Of a stretch of DNA of 64,000 bases, positions 26,602-34,586 are shown in pieces; position 1 is the stretch's first letter; the number at the start of each line of letters is the position of its first letter. The notes below the pieces were generated by a model. It made no database searches, was not told the DNA's origin, and saw nothing but the letters and a program-made list of their open reading frames with translations. The DNA is from Sphingomonadales bacterium Ga0077557 (lineage in GTDB: Bacteria; Pseudomonadota; Alphaproteobacteria; Sphingomonadales; Sphingomonadaceae), in the NCBI GenBank assembly GCA_001464615.1, contig LNFI01000029.1, positions 1-64,000 on the forward strand, read 5' to 3'. Position numbers and translations under genes: made by a program.

Positions 26602-27000
26602 ATGAAGGCGCTGTTCCCCAATGTCGCCGAGACGCGGGGAGTGATCGTTAGGGTATCGGTCAGCTATCTGCCCGAACAATCTGATCCGGCCCGGGGGCGC
26701 TGGTTCTGGGCCTATCACATCCGGCTGGAGAATGAGGGGGCGTTCGCTGTGCAGCTGCTGACGCGCCACTGGATCATCACTGACGGGCGCGGTCAGCGGC
26801 ATTCGGTGGAGGGCGAGGGTGTGGTCGGCGAACAGCCGCTGATCGAGCCAGGCGCGAGCTTCGATTATGTCTCGGGCTGCCCGCTATCGACCCCGGCGGG
26901 TTCAATGCAGGGCAGCTATCACATGATGGGCAGTGACGGATCGGGCTTCGACGTCGATATCCCAAAATTTGCCCTGATCGCCCCGGCGGTGATGGGATGA
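26602..27000 (+). CDS. apaG: ApaG domain protein
   Basis: 132-residue immunoglobulin-like beta-sandwich of the ApaG family. Visible signatures are FWAYHIRLENEG, LLTRHWIITDG, GVVGEQPLIEPG and YVSGCPLSTPAGSMQGSY. The gene is named for its operon with apaH in E. coli, and a Co2+/Mg2+ efflux role has been proposed. Here it is coupled through an ATGA overlap to a LysR-type regulator instead. Confidence 0.95.
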   Translation: MKALFPNVAETRGVIVRVSVSYLPEQSDPARGRWFWAYHIRLENEGAFAVQLLTRHWIITDGRGQRHSVEGEGVVGEQPLIEPGASFDYVSGCPLSTPAGSMQGSYHMMGSDGSGFDVDIPKFALIAPAVMG

Positions 27001-27788
27001 AGCGGACGCATTTGCCGCTCAATGGGCTGCGCGTGCTCGATGCCGCGGCCCGTCATTTGAGCTTCACCCGCGCCGCCGATGAGCTGGCGGTGACGCCGGC
27101 GGCGGTCGGACAACAGATTCGCGCGCTTGAGGATACGCTCGGCACCGTGCTGTTCCGCCGCACGACCAAGGGGCTTGAGCTGACGCCCGAGGGTGAGGCC
27201 GGGCTATCGGCGCTGCGTTCGGGCTTCCTGCAGTTTGAGGAGGCCGTGCGCGCGATGCAGGCGGGGCAGTCGTCCAAGTCGCTGACGATCGCCGCCCCCC
27301 GCGACCTGTCGGAAAAATGGCTGCTTCCCCGCCTTGCCGAAATCGCGCGCGGCGATGGTGAGTTGCGCTTCGTGCTGGTCAATGCCGATGAACTGATCGA
27401 TTTTACCGAAGCCAATCTCGATCTGGCAATCCGCTGGGGCGAGGGGCCGGGCGAGCATGAGGGCGAGGCGCTCGAATCCGACGGGATGGTGACGATCCAG
27501 CGCCCCGGTGGCGGCGCGGATACGCGGATTTCCTGGCCGGGCTGCCTCAACGATCCCGAAGTCTCGCTGGTGCGCGTTGGCGATGCGGGCCTCGCGATCG
27601 ATGCCGCCGCACAGGGGCTGGGGCGGGCGACCGTGCCCGAACTGGTTGCACGCGCTGATATTGCATCGGGCCGGGTCGAGCTGATTGGCGATCCCAAACC
27701 CTATGCGCTGGGCTATTGGCTGGTCGCGCCGCTGCCGCAATGGCGCCAGAAAAAGGTCAAGGCGCTGGTCGAAGCGCTGGCGGGGTGA
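26997..27788 (+). CDS. LysR family regulator with shortened effector domain (GcvA-like)
   Basis: 263 residues, shorter than the usual 290-310. The N-terminal winged helix is complete (LPLNGLRVLDAAARHLSFTRAADELAVTPAAVGQQIRALE-like) and of the GcvA type. The effector-binding domain keeps its first strand region (SLTIAAPRD, LDLAIRWGEG) and its end (AGLAIDAAAQGLG, SGRVEL). It lacks roughly 30 residues between them, where a typical protein has the PVCSP...WLHDR section. It may therefore bind no ligand or a different one. It overlaps apaG and the next GNAT gene by 4 nt each. Confidence 0.9.
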   Translation: MKRTHLPLNGLRVLDAAARHLSFTRAADELAVTPAAVGQQIRALEDTLGTVLFRRTTKGLELTPEGEAGLSALRSGFLQFEEAVRAMQAGQSSKSLTIAAPRDLSEKWLLPRLAEIARGDGELRFVLVNADELIDFTEANLDLAIRWGEGPGEHEGEALESDGMVTIQRPGGGADTRISWPGCLNDPEVSLVRVGDAGLAIDAAAQGLGRATVPELVARADIASGRVELIGDPKPYALGYWLVAPLPQWRQKKVKALVEALAG

Positions 27789-28324
27789 TCGATACGCCGG
27801 TCATCGACGGCGAACGGGTGCGTCTCCGCCCGCTGGTGATCGAGGATGCGGATGCGCTCCACGCAATCTTCAGCGATGTCGAACTGATGGCCTGGTGGTC
27901 GCATGCGCCGCACGAGACGCTGGAGCAGACACTGGACCGCGTGCAGAAGACGGTGGCGTCCGATGATTGGTATCGTTGGGCAATCACGCTGACCGGCGAT
28001 GATCGCGCGATCGGAACCCTGGGCGCACACGAAAAGCGGCAGGGCGGGGTGGTGGAGATCGGCTATTCGCTTGCCCGCGCTCATTGGGGACGCGGCATCG
28101 CGCGTGAAGCAGTTGCCATGATGATCGATTTTCTGTTCGAGGTGGAGGGTCATCGCCGTGTCTTCGCCGATACCGATCCGGATAATGCCGCCTCGAATAG
28201 CCTGCTGCAGCGGCTTGGCTTTACGCAGGAGGGAAGACTGCGCGGCGAGTGGGAGACGCATATCGGCGTGCGCGATAGCCTGATCTGGGGGCTGCTGCGC
28301 GAGGAATGGTCAACCCCCGCGTAA
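27785..28324 (+). CDS. GNAT family N-acetyltransferase (RimJ/RimL-like)
   Basis: 179 residues from GTG 27785, which overlaps the LysR stop as GTGA. It is a RimJ/RimL-type acetyltransferase: GERVRLRPLVIEDADAL at the start, GYSLARAHWGRGIAREAV for acetyl-CoA binding and NAASNSLLQRLGF near the end. Third gene of a coupled apaG-lysR-GNAT run. The substrate may be a protein N-terminus or a small amine; nothing here decides it. Confidence 0.87.
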   Translation: MIDTPVIDGERVRLRPLVIEDADALHAIFSDVELMAWWSHAPHETLEQTLDRVQKTVASDDWYRWAITLTGDDRAIGTLGAHEKRQGGVVEIGYSLARAHWGRGIAREAVAMMIDFLFEVEGHRRVFADTDPDNAASNSLLQRLGFTQEGRLRGEWETHIGVRDSLIWGLLREEWSTPA

Positions 28325-28384
28325 CCAATCGCCCCGCGCGGACGAATGGCTGGTCAATCCATTCGTTCCAAAGGGGCCTTTTCC

Positions 28385-28849
28385 ATGACCAACCGTTATC
28401 CCGTTCCAAGCGACGCCGCCGCCATCGCCGCGCTGCGCTGGTCGCTAGTGATCATCTTTTTCTTCTTCGGGATTGCGAAGTTCGCGACCTATGAAGCTGA
28501 AGGCGTCGCCAAAATCGCCAGCCAATATCCGCTGTTCGCCTGGATGTACCCCATTTGGGGTGCGCAGGGTGCCAGCAACGTCATCGGTACGATCGAACTC
28601 TCCACCGGCGCAGCGCTGGCGATCGGGGCATGGTCTGCACGCGTCAGCCTGCTCGGCGGCCTGATGGGCATGTGCACCTTCCTGATCACGCTGAGCTTCC
28701 TTCTTGGCGCGCCCCTTTGGGAGCCGGGCTATGGTGCGCCGTTCATCGGCGGAATCGCGCAGTTCTTGCTGAAGGACGCGGGGTTGCTGGCGGGTTGCTT
28801 CGCAATCGCCGTCGCCTCGGCAAGAAGGGTGGGTTTAGATCATGGCTGA
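28385..28849 (+). CDS. DUF417 (YkgB-like) membrane protein
   Basis: 154 residues with four predicted membrane helices. It opens with ALRWSLVIIFFFFGIAKFATYEAEGVAKIA and contains PLFAWMYPIWG, matching the DUF417/YkgB family of inner-membrane proteins of unknown function (a reactive-chlorine resistance gene in E. coli is related). AAGGGG lies about 9 nt before ATG 28385. An in-frame ATG 13 codons upstream has no ribosome site. Confidence 0.85.
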   Translation: MTNRYPVPSDAAAIAALRWSLVIIFFFFGIAKFATYEAEGVAKIASQYPLFAWMYPIWGAQGASNVIGTIELSTGAALAIGAWSARVSLLGGLMGMCTFLITLSFLLGAPLWEPGYGAPFIGGIAQFLLKDAGLLAGCFAIAVASARRVGLDHG

Positions 28850-28877
28850 GGCGATATGGAGATTGTTAGTTGTTGTG

Positions 28878-28883
28878 TATAAT
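28878..28883 (+). promoter_or_regulatory. Perfect -10 box upstream of AT-rich cassette
   Basis: TATAAT at 28878-28883, 60 nt before the first cassette ATG, in locally AT-rich DNA. No good -35 is found at 17 nt spacing. Confidence 0.35.
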
Positions 28884-28943
28884 ATACTGTAATCCCTTCT
28901 ATTTACGATAACTTCGTCGGCTCGAATTGTTATTGGAGAGAGT

Positions 28944-29156
28944 ATGCCCGACGAGGCAGCAGAACAGGATGAGGCAACCGAAAACTGGATGGTAAATTCC
29001 AATACCGGTGGGCTGTTCGGTGCATTTTTTAAGCCAGATTTGGGCGGCAGTGAATTCACCTCTCTGGCCGTTGTCGCAAGTGACGGCATAACAGATGTGC
29101 TTATTTCAGTGACGGTGCGATGGGCCTATTCTAACGAATTCGAACCGACACTTTAA
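28944..29156 (+). CDS. 70-residue acidic protein of unknown function
   Basis: Seventy residues beginning MPDEAAEQDEATENW and ending SNEFEPTL. It is acidic, with no signal peptide or membrane segment. GGAGAG lies just before the ATG, so translation is plausible. The codon use is poorer in GC than that of flanking genes. The next gene begins 2 nt after its stop. I do not recognise the family. Confidence 0.5.
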   Translation: MPDEAAEQDEATENWMVNSNTGGLFGAFFKPDLGGSEFTSLAVVASDGITDVLISVTVRWAYSNEFEPTL

Positions 29157-29158
29157 TC

Positions 29159-29644
29159 ATGAAATGCCGGTTTAACATTGGTATATTTTTAATTCTTTCG
29201 ATCTCGGCGGTGGCAACGGGACTATTATCAATACTATTTTTCGTAATTGCAAAATATTATCAGCCATTTGTAAGATATGATCGACTTCCTGAGGCTGTGA
29301 TAGAATCAATTAAAGTATTTATATCGCTATACATATTTATATCGATAATAATATTCTCGCTATTTACGAGAATTGGAAAATACACGATTCATCTTCATAG
29401 AATAATATCATTATTATTAGCGCTCGTTTTGATTCCTATGTTATTTAAGGCGTATTTTGTGGAGCTACCTCTTGGTCACACATGGCTGCATTTGGAACAA
29501 AACCTGGCAAGAAAGCTTACGCAACTTGACAAAATCGGCGAGTATCTTTTTTTAATTTCGGCGACGCTGTTGGCGCTTTCTCTGATCCCCGGATGGCGGT
29601 TGCGATGCCCCTTGCGGCTGGATCTATCAGATCGGGAACGCTAG
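29159..29644 (+). CDS. AT-rich four-helix membrane protein, unknown
   Basis: 161 residues with about four hydrophobic helices (roughly 8-30, 50-70, 83-103 and 130-148), many Ile and Phe residues and markedly AT-rich codons (ATA, TTA, AAT). This is unlike every neighbour and suggests horizontal acquisition. The last 15 or so residues (RLRCPLRLDLSDRER) return to GC-rich codons, so the original C-terminus may have been replaced by host sequence. It directly follows the 70-residue ORF. No family is recognised. Confidence 0.6.
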   Translation: MKCRFNIGIFLILSISAVATGLLSILFFVIAKYYQPFVRYDRLPEAVIESIKVFISLYIFISIIIFSLFTRIGKYTIHLHRIISLLLALVLIPMLFKAYFVELPLGHTWLHLEQNLARKLTQLDKIGEYLFLISATLLALSLIPGWRLRCPLRLDLSDRER

Positions 29645-29677
29645 CCGGGCAAGGTAGTAATGCCACGGCGCTTGCGA

Positions 29678-31675
29678 TCAGGCGTCGATCGCGTCCTCGT
29701 CGATCCGCGCAGCATTTTCCTGAATGAAGGCGAAGCGGTGGGCAGGATTGTTGCCCATCAGCCGGTCGACCAGATCCTTCACGCCCGCGCGCTCCTCATA
29801 TTCCTGGGGCAGGGTGATGCGGATCATCTGGCGGGTCTTGGGATCCATCGTCGTTTCGCGCAGCTGCATTGGGTTCATCTCGCCGAGCCCCTTGAAGCGC
29901 GAAACATCGACATTCTTGCCTTTGAACGGCCCGGCCTCAATTTTAGCGCGGTGGGCATCGTCCATTGCGTAGAGCGATTTCGCCCCCACAGTCAGCCGGT
30001 AGAGTGGCGGCTGGGCGAGGTAGAGGTGCCCGCGCCGAACAAGGTCTGGCATTTCCTGGAAGAAGAACGTCATCAGCAAGGTCGCAATATGCGCGCCGTC
30101 GACATCGGCGTCGGTCATGATGACGATGCGTTCGTAGCGCAGATTGTCGGGGACGCAGTCCTTGCGCGTGCCGCAGCCGAGTGCCTGGATGAGATCGGCG
30201 ATTTCGGAATTGGCCCCGATCTTGGCGGCGGTGGCCGAGGCGACGTTCAATATCTTGCCGCGGATTGGCAGGATCGCCTGGGTCTTGCGGTCGCGCGCCT
30301 GCTTGGCGGAGCCGCCCGCGCTGTCACCCTCGACGATGAAGATCTCGGTGCCCTTGGGGTCGTCCGATGAGCAGTCGGTCAACTTGCCAGGGAGTCTGAG
30401 CTTACGGGCTGAAGTGGCGGTTTTGCGCTTCACTTCGCGTTCGGCCTTGCGCGCGAGCCGCTCGTCCATCCGTTCGAGCACATAAGCGAGCAGCGCCTTG
30501 CCGCGTTCGGTATTGTTGCTCAGGAAATGGTCGAAATGGTCGCGCACCGCCTTTTCGACCAAAATCGCGGCATCGGGCGAGGTCAGCCGGTCCTTGGTCT
30601 GGCTCTGGAATTGCGGGTCGCGGATGAACACGGACAGCATCAGCTCGCTGCCGGTCATGATGTCCTCGGCGGTGATGTCCTTGGCCTTTTTCTGGCTGAC
30701 CATCTCGCCATAGCCGCGAATGCCCTTCACCAGCGCCGCGCGTAAGCCCGCTTCGTGGGTGCCGCCATCGGGGGTGGGGATGGTGTTGCAATACCAGCTA
30801 TAGCTGCCGTCGCTCCATAACGGCCAGGAGACTGCCCATTCGACGCGGCCCATCTTGATGCCGCCGGGGCCGTCGGGGAAATCCTGCGAGCCAGAGAAGA
30901 AGTCAGCGGTCGCGCATTCGCGGGTGGCGATCTGTTCGCGCAGATGATCGGCGAGGCCACCGGGGAACTGGAACACCGCTTCAGCCGGGGTGTCGTCGCC
31001 GATCAGCTCAGGGCTGCATTTCCAGCGGATCTCGACACCCGCGAACAAATAGGCCTTCGACCGCGCGAGCTTGTAGAGCCGGGCCGGTTTGAAATGCAGC
31101 TCGGGGCCGAAAATCTGCTCGTCGGGGACGAAGCTGACCGATGTGCCGCGCCGGTTGGGGGTGGGGCCGACATGTTCGAGCGGGCCCATTGTGATCCCGC
31201 GCGAGAATCGCTGGCGATACAGCTCCTTGTTCCGCGCGACCTCAACCATGGTGTCAGACGACAGCGCGTTGACGACGCTGACGCCCACGCCGTGCAGCCC
31301 GCCGCTGGTCGCATAGGCCTTGCCATCAAACTTGCCGCCCGAATGGAGCGTCGAGAGGATCACCTCGAGCGCCGACTTGTCGGGAAATTTCGGATGCGGA
31401 TCGACCGGGATACCGCGGCCATTGTCGACGATGGTCAGCCGGTTGCCGGGTTCCAGCGTTACCTCGATCCGGGTGGCGTGCCCCGCCACCGCCTCATCCA
31501 TGGCATTGTCGAGCACTTCGGCGGCGAGGTGGTGGAGCGCGCGCTCATCGGTGCCGCCAACATACATGCCGGGACGGCGGCGGACGGGTTCAAGCCCTTC
31601 CAGCACTTCGATTGAGGAGGCGTCATAATCGGTGGCGGCGTTGCCCTGGGTGGCGGCGAAGAGATCATCAGGCAT
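29678..31675 (-). CDS. parE: DNA topoisomerase IV subunit B
   Basis: 665 residues, a type IIA ATPase subunit that, with ParC, decatenates daughter chromosomes. The GHKL ATPase shows [21 protein letters not shown] and [14 protein letters not shown]. The Toprim domain shows [25 protein letters not shown]-like sequence and DADVDGAHI. The C-terminus ends with the [13 protein letters not shown] tail common to ParE/GyrB. The overall length and sequence favour ParE over GyrB (which is about 800 or more residues). parC is not in the window. Confidence 0.95.
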   Translation of the reverse strand: [665 protein letters not shown]

Positions 31676-31810
31676 GGCCTGCTATAGGGGCGGGGGAGTC
31701 CTACGGGCAAGACCATTGCCTAGACGAGAGTAAAGACGATAAAGCGCACTGCATCCTTTGATCGCGCGTAAACGTAAATCGTTATGATAATCTTCTTGGG
31801 GAGAATTGTT

Positions 31811-32674
31811 ATGCATCATTTCAAAGTTTTAAGTTGTAGCGCGGGGGCTGCGGTCCTGCTGGCGGCCCAGCCGGCGTTTGCACAGGATGCCGCAGAAAAG
31901 CCTTTTGACGGCGTTTATGTCGGGGGGTCGATTGGCTACAGCGTTCAGCGCAATGACGTTGGCGAGGGCGTGCAGTTTGACCGCGATTTGAATGGCACAT
32001 TTGGCGATACAGTTGTCAATGCCGGTGGTGCCAATGTGTTTGGATTGCGGACCACTGGCGCATTCGATGGCGGATTTTGCAATGGTGTGGCCAACGGCAA
32101 CAATCTTGCCGCTGGCTGTTCGAATGACAGAGATGATGTCGAATATTATGGCCGTGTGGGCTATGATAAACAGTTTAGCCATTTGGTTGTGGGTGCGCTT
32201 TTTGAATTTGGTAAAAGTAATGTGAGCGACAGTGTCACTGCCTATACTACGACACCAGCAGCCTATCAGTTCACTCGCAAACTTGACTGGAACGCTTCAT
32301 TGCGCGGTCGATTGGGCTATGCTGTCAAAAAAACCTTGTTTTATGGTACTGCGGGCGCGACATACGGCAAGATCGACAGCAGCTTCTTTACGACCAATAC
32401 GGTTAACGCTTTTAATGATCGTGGTAGAGATTACAGCTGGGGTTTCCAGGTCGGTGGCGGTATCGAACAGAAAATCGGGAAGAAATTTTCGATTGGCGTG
32501 GAATATTTGTACACTAGATTCACAGAAGATGATTATCTGGTTCGGGCATCACGCGGCACGGCAGCCGCTAACCACCCGTTCGTCCTAGGCAATGCCATGG
32601 GCACAGATTTTCAGCGCACTGACAGCAATTTCGATTTCCATAGCCTTCGCGCAACCATTGCGTATCGCTTCTGA
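31811..32674 (+). CDS. Outer-membrane beta-barrel protein (Omp25/RopB-like)
   Basis: 287 residues from ATG 31811, with GGGGAGA 6 nt upstream. A signal peptide ends QPAFAQ. The mature part has FDGVYVGGSIGYSVQ, GRVGYDKQFSHLVVGALFEFG, LRGRLGYAV and VGVEYLYTRF-like strands and terminates in ATIAYRF with a C-terminal Phe, as Bam substrates do. This is the eight-strand porin-like layout of alphaproteobacterial Omp25/Omp31-type proteins. A Rho-independent terminator follows. Function is structural or unknown. Confidence 0.85.
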   Translation: MHHFKVLSCSAGAAVLLAAQPAFAQDAAEKPFDGVYVGGSIGYSVQRNDVGEGVQFDRDLNGTFGDTVVNAGGANVFGLRTTGAFDGGFCNGVANGNNLAAGCSNDRDDVEYYGRVGYDKQFSHLVVGALFEFGKSNVSDSVTAYTTTPAAYQFTRKLDWNASLRGRLGYAVKKTLFYGTAGATYGKIDSSFFTTNTVNAFNDRGRDYSWGFQVGGGIEQKIGKKFSIGVEYLYTRFTEDDYLVRASRGTAAANHPFVLGNAMGTDFQRTDSNFDFHSLRATIAYRF

Positions 32675-32709
32675 TCGTTCCGGGGCTCAGGCCCTGACGC
32701 GTCTAACGA

Positions 32710-32746
32710 GGGCGCCGGTGATGGGGATGTTGCCGGCGCCCTTTTC
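32710..32746 (+). terminator. Rho-independent terminator of the outer-membrane protein gene
   Basis: GGGCGCCGG (32710-32718) and CCGGCGCCC (32733-32741) form a perfect 9-bp stem followed by TTTTC. Confidence 0.85.
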
Positions 32747-32771
32747 GTTGGGCCCAATTTACTGACTCCAC

Positions 32772-32800
32772 AAAAAAGGGGCGCGTGATGAGCGCGCCCC
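32772..32800 (-). terminator. Rho-independent terminator of gcrA
   Basis: GGGGCGCG (32778-32785) and CGCGCCCC (32793-32800) form a perfect stem. On the minus strand it is followed by six U residues (32777-32772). Confidence 0.85.
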
Positions 32801-32825
32801 TTCTCGATTCCGGACTGCTGGCAGG

Positions 32826-33533
32826 TTAGCGAACGCGCGGGCCGCCAAAGGGCAAAGGCGGCGGCGGGCGGCGATCGCGGCGCGGCAGTTGAGCCTGATA
32901 GGCATGGCCGCAATGCGCGATGCAATAGGGGAAGCCCGGGTTCACTTTCTCCCCACAAAAGTGGAAGTCGGGTTCACCGGGATGGCCAAGCGGCCATTTG
33001 CAGATGCGATCGTTCAAATCGAGCAAGGTCGTTTTGCCGGCCATGTCGGCCGATGGCTTGGCGGGCACCAGCCGGCGCGGCGGGGCCGGGGTAATCGGGG
33101 CCTGTTGTTCGCCGGGTGCCTGCCGCAAAAAGCCGCCGGGGCCAACCGACCGCATGATGACGGTTGGCGCCTTCTCAACCAGTGGCTCATCAGCCACATC
33201 GGCGACATCGGGCACATCAGCAGGTTCTACCGCTGCCACCGGCGCCGCAACAACAGGCGCGGGGCGTGGCGCGGCAACGGGCTTGCGCTCTGCAACGGGC
33301 GCCGGGGGCGGCGCGGCGACCACAGCGGGGGCGGGCTTGGCGGCGGGCGCTGCCTTGGCTTCGGGCTCGTGCGCCTTCACCGGCGATGGTCGGGCCTGCA
33401 GCCCCAAGCGATGCGCCTTGCCGATCACCGCATTGCGGCTGACACCGCCCAGCGATTCGGCAATCTGGCTGGCAGTCATGCCCTTTTCCCACATCGTCCT
33501 CAGCGTATCGATGCGCTCGTCAGTCCAGCTCAT
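32826..33533 (-). CDS. gcrA: Cell-cycle regulator GcrA
   Basis: 235 residues. GcrA works with sigma-70 at promoters carrying CcrM-methylated GANTC sites and drives the alphaproteobacterial cell cycle. The N-terminal helix-turn-helix is intact (WTDERIDTLRTMWEKGMTAS, GVSRNAVIGKAHRLGL). The conserved C-terminal sigma-contact region is present (CKWPLGHPGEPDFHFCG, YCIAHCGHAYQ). Between them is a long Ala/Pro/Val-rich linker (about 45-165), which makes it longer than the 173-residue Caulobacter protein. A good terminator follows. Neither ctrA nor ccrM is in the window. Confidence 0.95.
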   Translation of the reverse strand: MSWTDERIDTLRTMWEKGMTASQIAESLGGVSRNAVIGKAHRLGLQARPSPVKAHEPEAKAAPAAKPAPAVVAAPPPAPVAERKPVAAPRPAPVVAAPVAAVEPADVPDVADVADEPLVEKAPTVIMRSVGPGGFLRQAPGEQQAPITPAPPRRLVPAKPSADMAGKTTLLDLNDRICKWPLGHPGEPDFHFCGEKVNPGFPYCIAHCGHAYQAQLPRRDRRPPPPLPFGGPRVR

Positions 33534-33653
33534 TCACGATCCTTAAATTCAAATTCTGGCCATTAGTGCAAAACTCGGCCCTATACTTAGTTTCCGGCCT
33601 TAAACTCAGATGCTGGTTGCGGGCAGGAGCGGCAGCGATTACGCGCCTTTACC

Positions 33654-34505
33654 ATGAGCATCCAGCCCCCCTCCGGCGATATGCCGTCAGCGGTTGCGAA
33701 CGCCCCCGGCGTACCGACCATCCGGAACGTCAATTGGGGCGGGCTTCGCACCCTCTATATCAAGGAGGTGCGGCGCTTCTTCAAGGTCCAGCTGCAAACG
33801 GTTTGGGCACCGGCGATTACAACCCTGATGTTTCTGGTGATTTTTACCGTCGCGACCGGGGGGAAGCGCCCAGTCAGCGTGGCGGGCGTCGATGTGCCCT
33901 TTGCTGATTTTCTCGCACCGGGCCTCATCGCGATGGCGATGCTGCAAAATAGTTTCGCCAATTCCAGCTTCTCGCTGCTGGTGGGGAAGATCCAGGGGAC
34001 CATTGTTGATTATCTGATGCCGCCCTTGTCGACCGGCGAATTGCTCGCGGCGATGGTCGGTGGCGCGGTGACGCGTGCCTGGTGCGTGGGTGGCGCGGTC
34101 TTCCTGGCGATGCAGTTCTGGCCTGGTGTCCACCTGGTGCCGCAGCATCCCCTGGCGATTATATGGTTCGGGCTGCTCGGGTCAGTTTTTCTGGCCTTTG
34201 TCGGCTTGCTGACGTCAATGTGGGCCGAAAAATTCGATCATGCGGCTGCGGTGCAGAATTTCCTGATCGCCCCGCTCACCTTGCTGTCGGGCACATTTTA
34301 TTCGGTGGACAAGCTTGCTCCCGCTTTCCAGGCCTTCAGCCATATCAACCCGTTTTTCTACATCATTTCGGGCTTTCGTTACGGTTTCCTGCTCAACGCG
34401 GATTCCAATGTGATGGTCGGCGGCCTTGTCGTGTTGGGGATTGATATCGTGTTGGGTATCGTCTGCTATCGCCTGCTGCGATCCGGCTGGAAGCTAAAAA
34501 ATTAG
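33654..34505 (+). CDS. ABC-2 type transporter permease
   Basis: 283 residues with about six membrane helices after a hydrophilic 30-residue N-terminus. It has the ABC-2 pattern: LRTLYIKEVRRFFKVQLQTVWAPAITT, FLAPGLIAMAMLQNSFANSSFSLL, and the late FYSVDKLAPAFQAFSHINPFFYIISGFRYG. Such permeases export polysaccharides, lipids or drugs and normally lie beside an ATPase gene. None is present here; the neighbours are gcrA and an RND pair. The partner must be encoded elsewhere. Confidence 0.9.
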   Translation: MSIQPPSGDMPSAVANAPGVPTIRNVNWGGLRTLYIKEVRRFFKVQLQTVWAPAITTLMFLVIFTVATGGKRPVSVAGVDVPFADFLAPGLIAMAMLQNSFANSSFSLLVGKIQGTIVDYLMPPLSTGELLAAMVGGAVTRAWCVGGAVFLAMQFWPGVHLVPQHPLAIIWFGLLGSVFLAFVGLLTSMWAEKFDHAAAVQNFLIAPLTLLSGTFYSVDKLAPAFQAFSHINPFFYIISGFRYGFLLNADSNVMVGGLVVLGIDIVLGIVCYRLLRSGWKLKN

Positions 34506-34586
34506 GCTGGTCATAGAGTTCTGAAAAAATAGGTTTCAAAACAATACTTATGTCGCTATGTTTTCGCCATTGGCGGGGAGAGAGCG

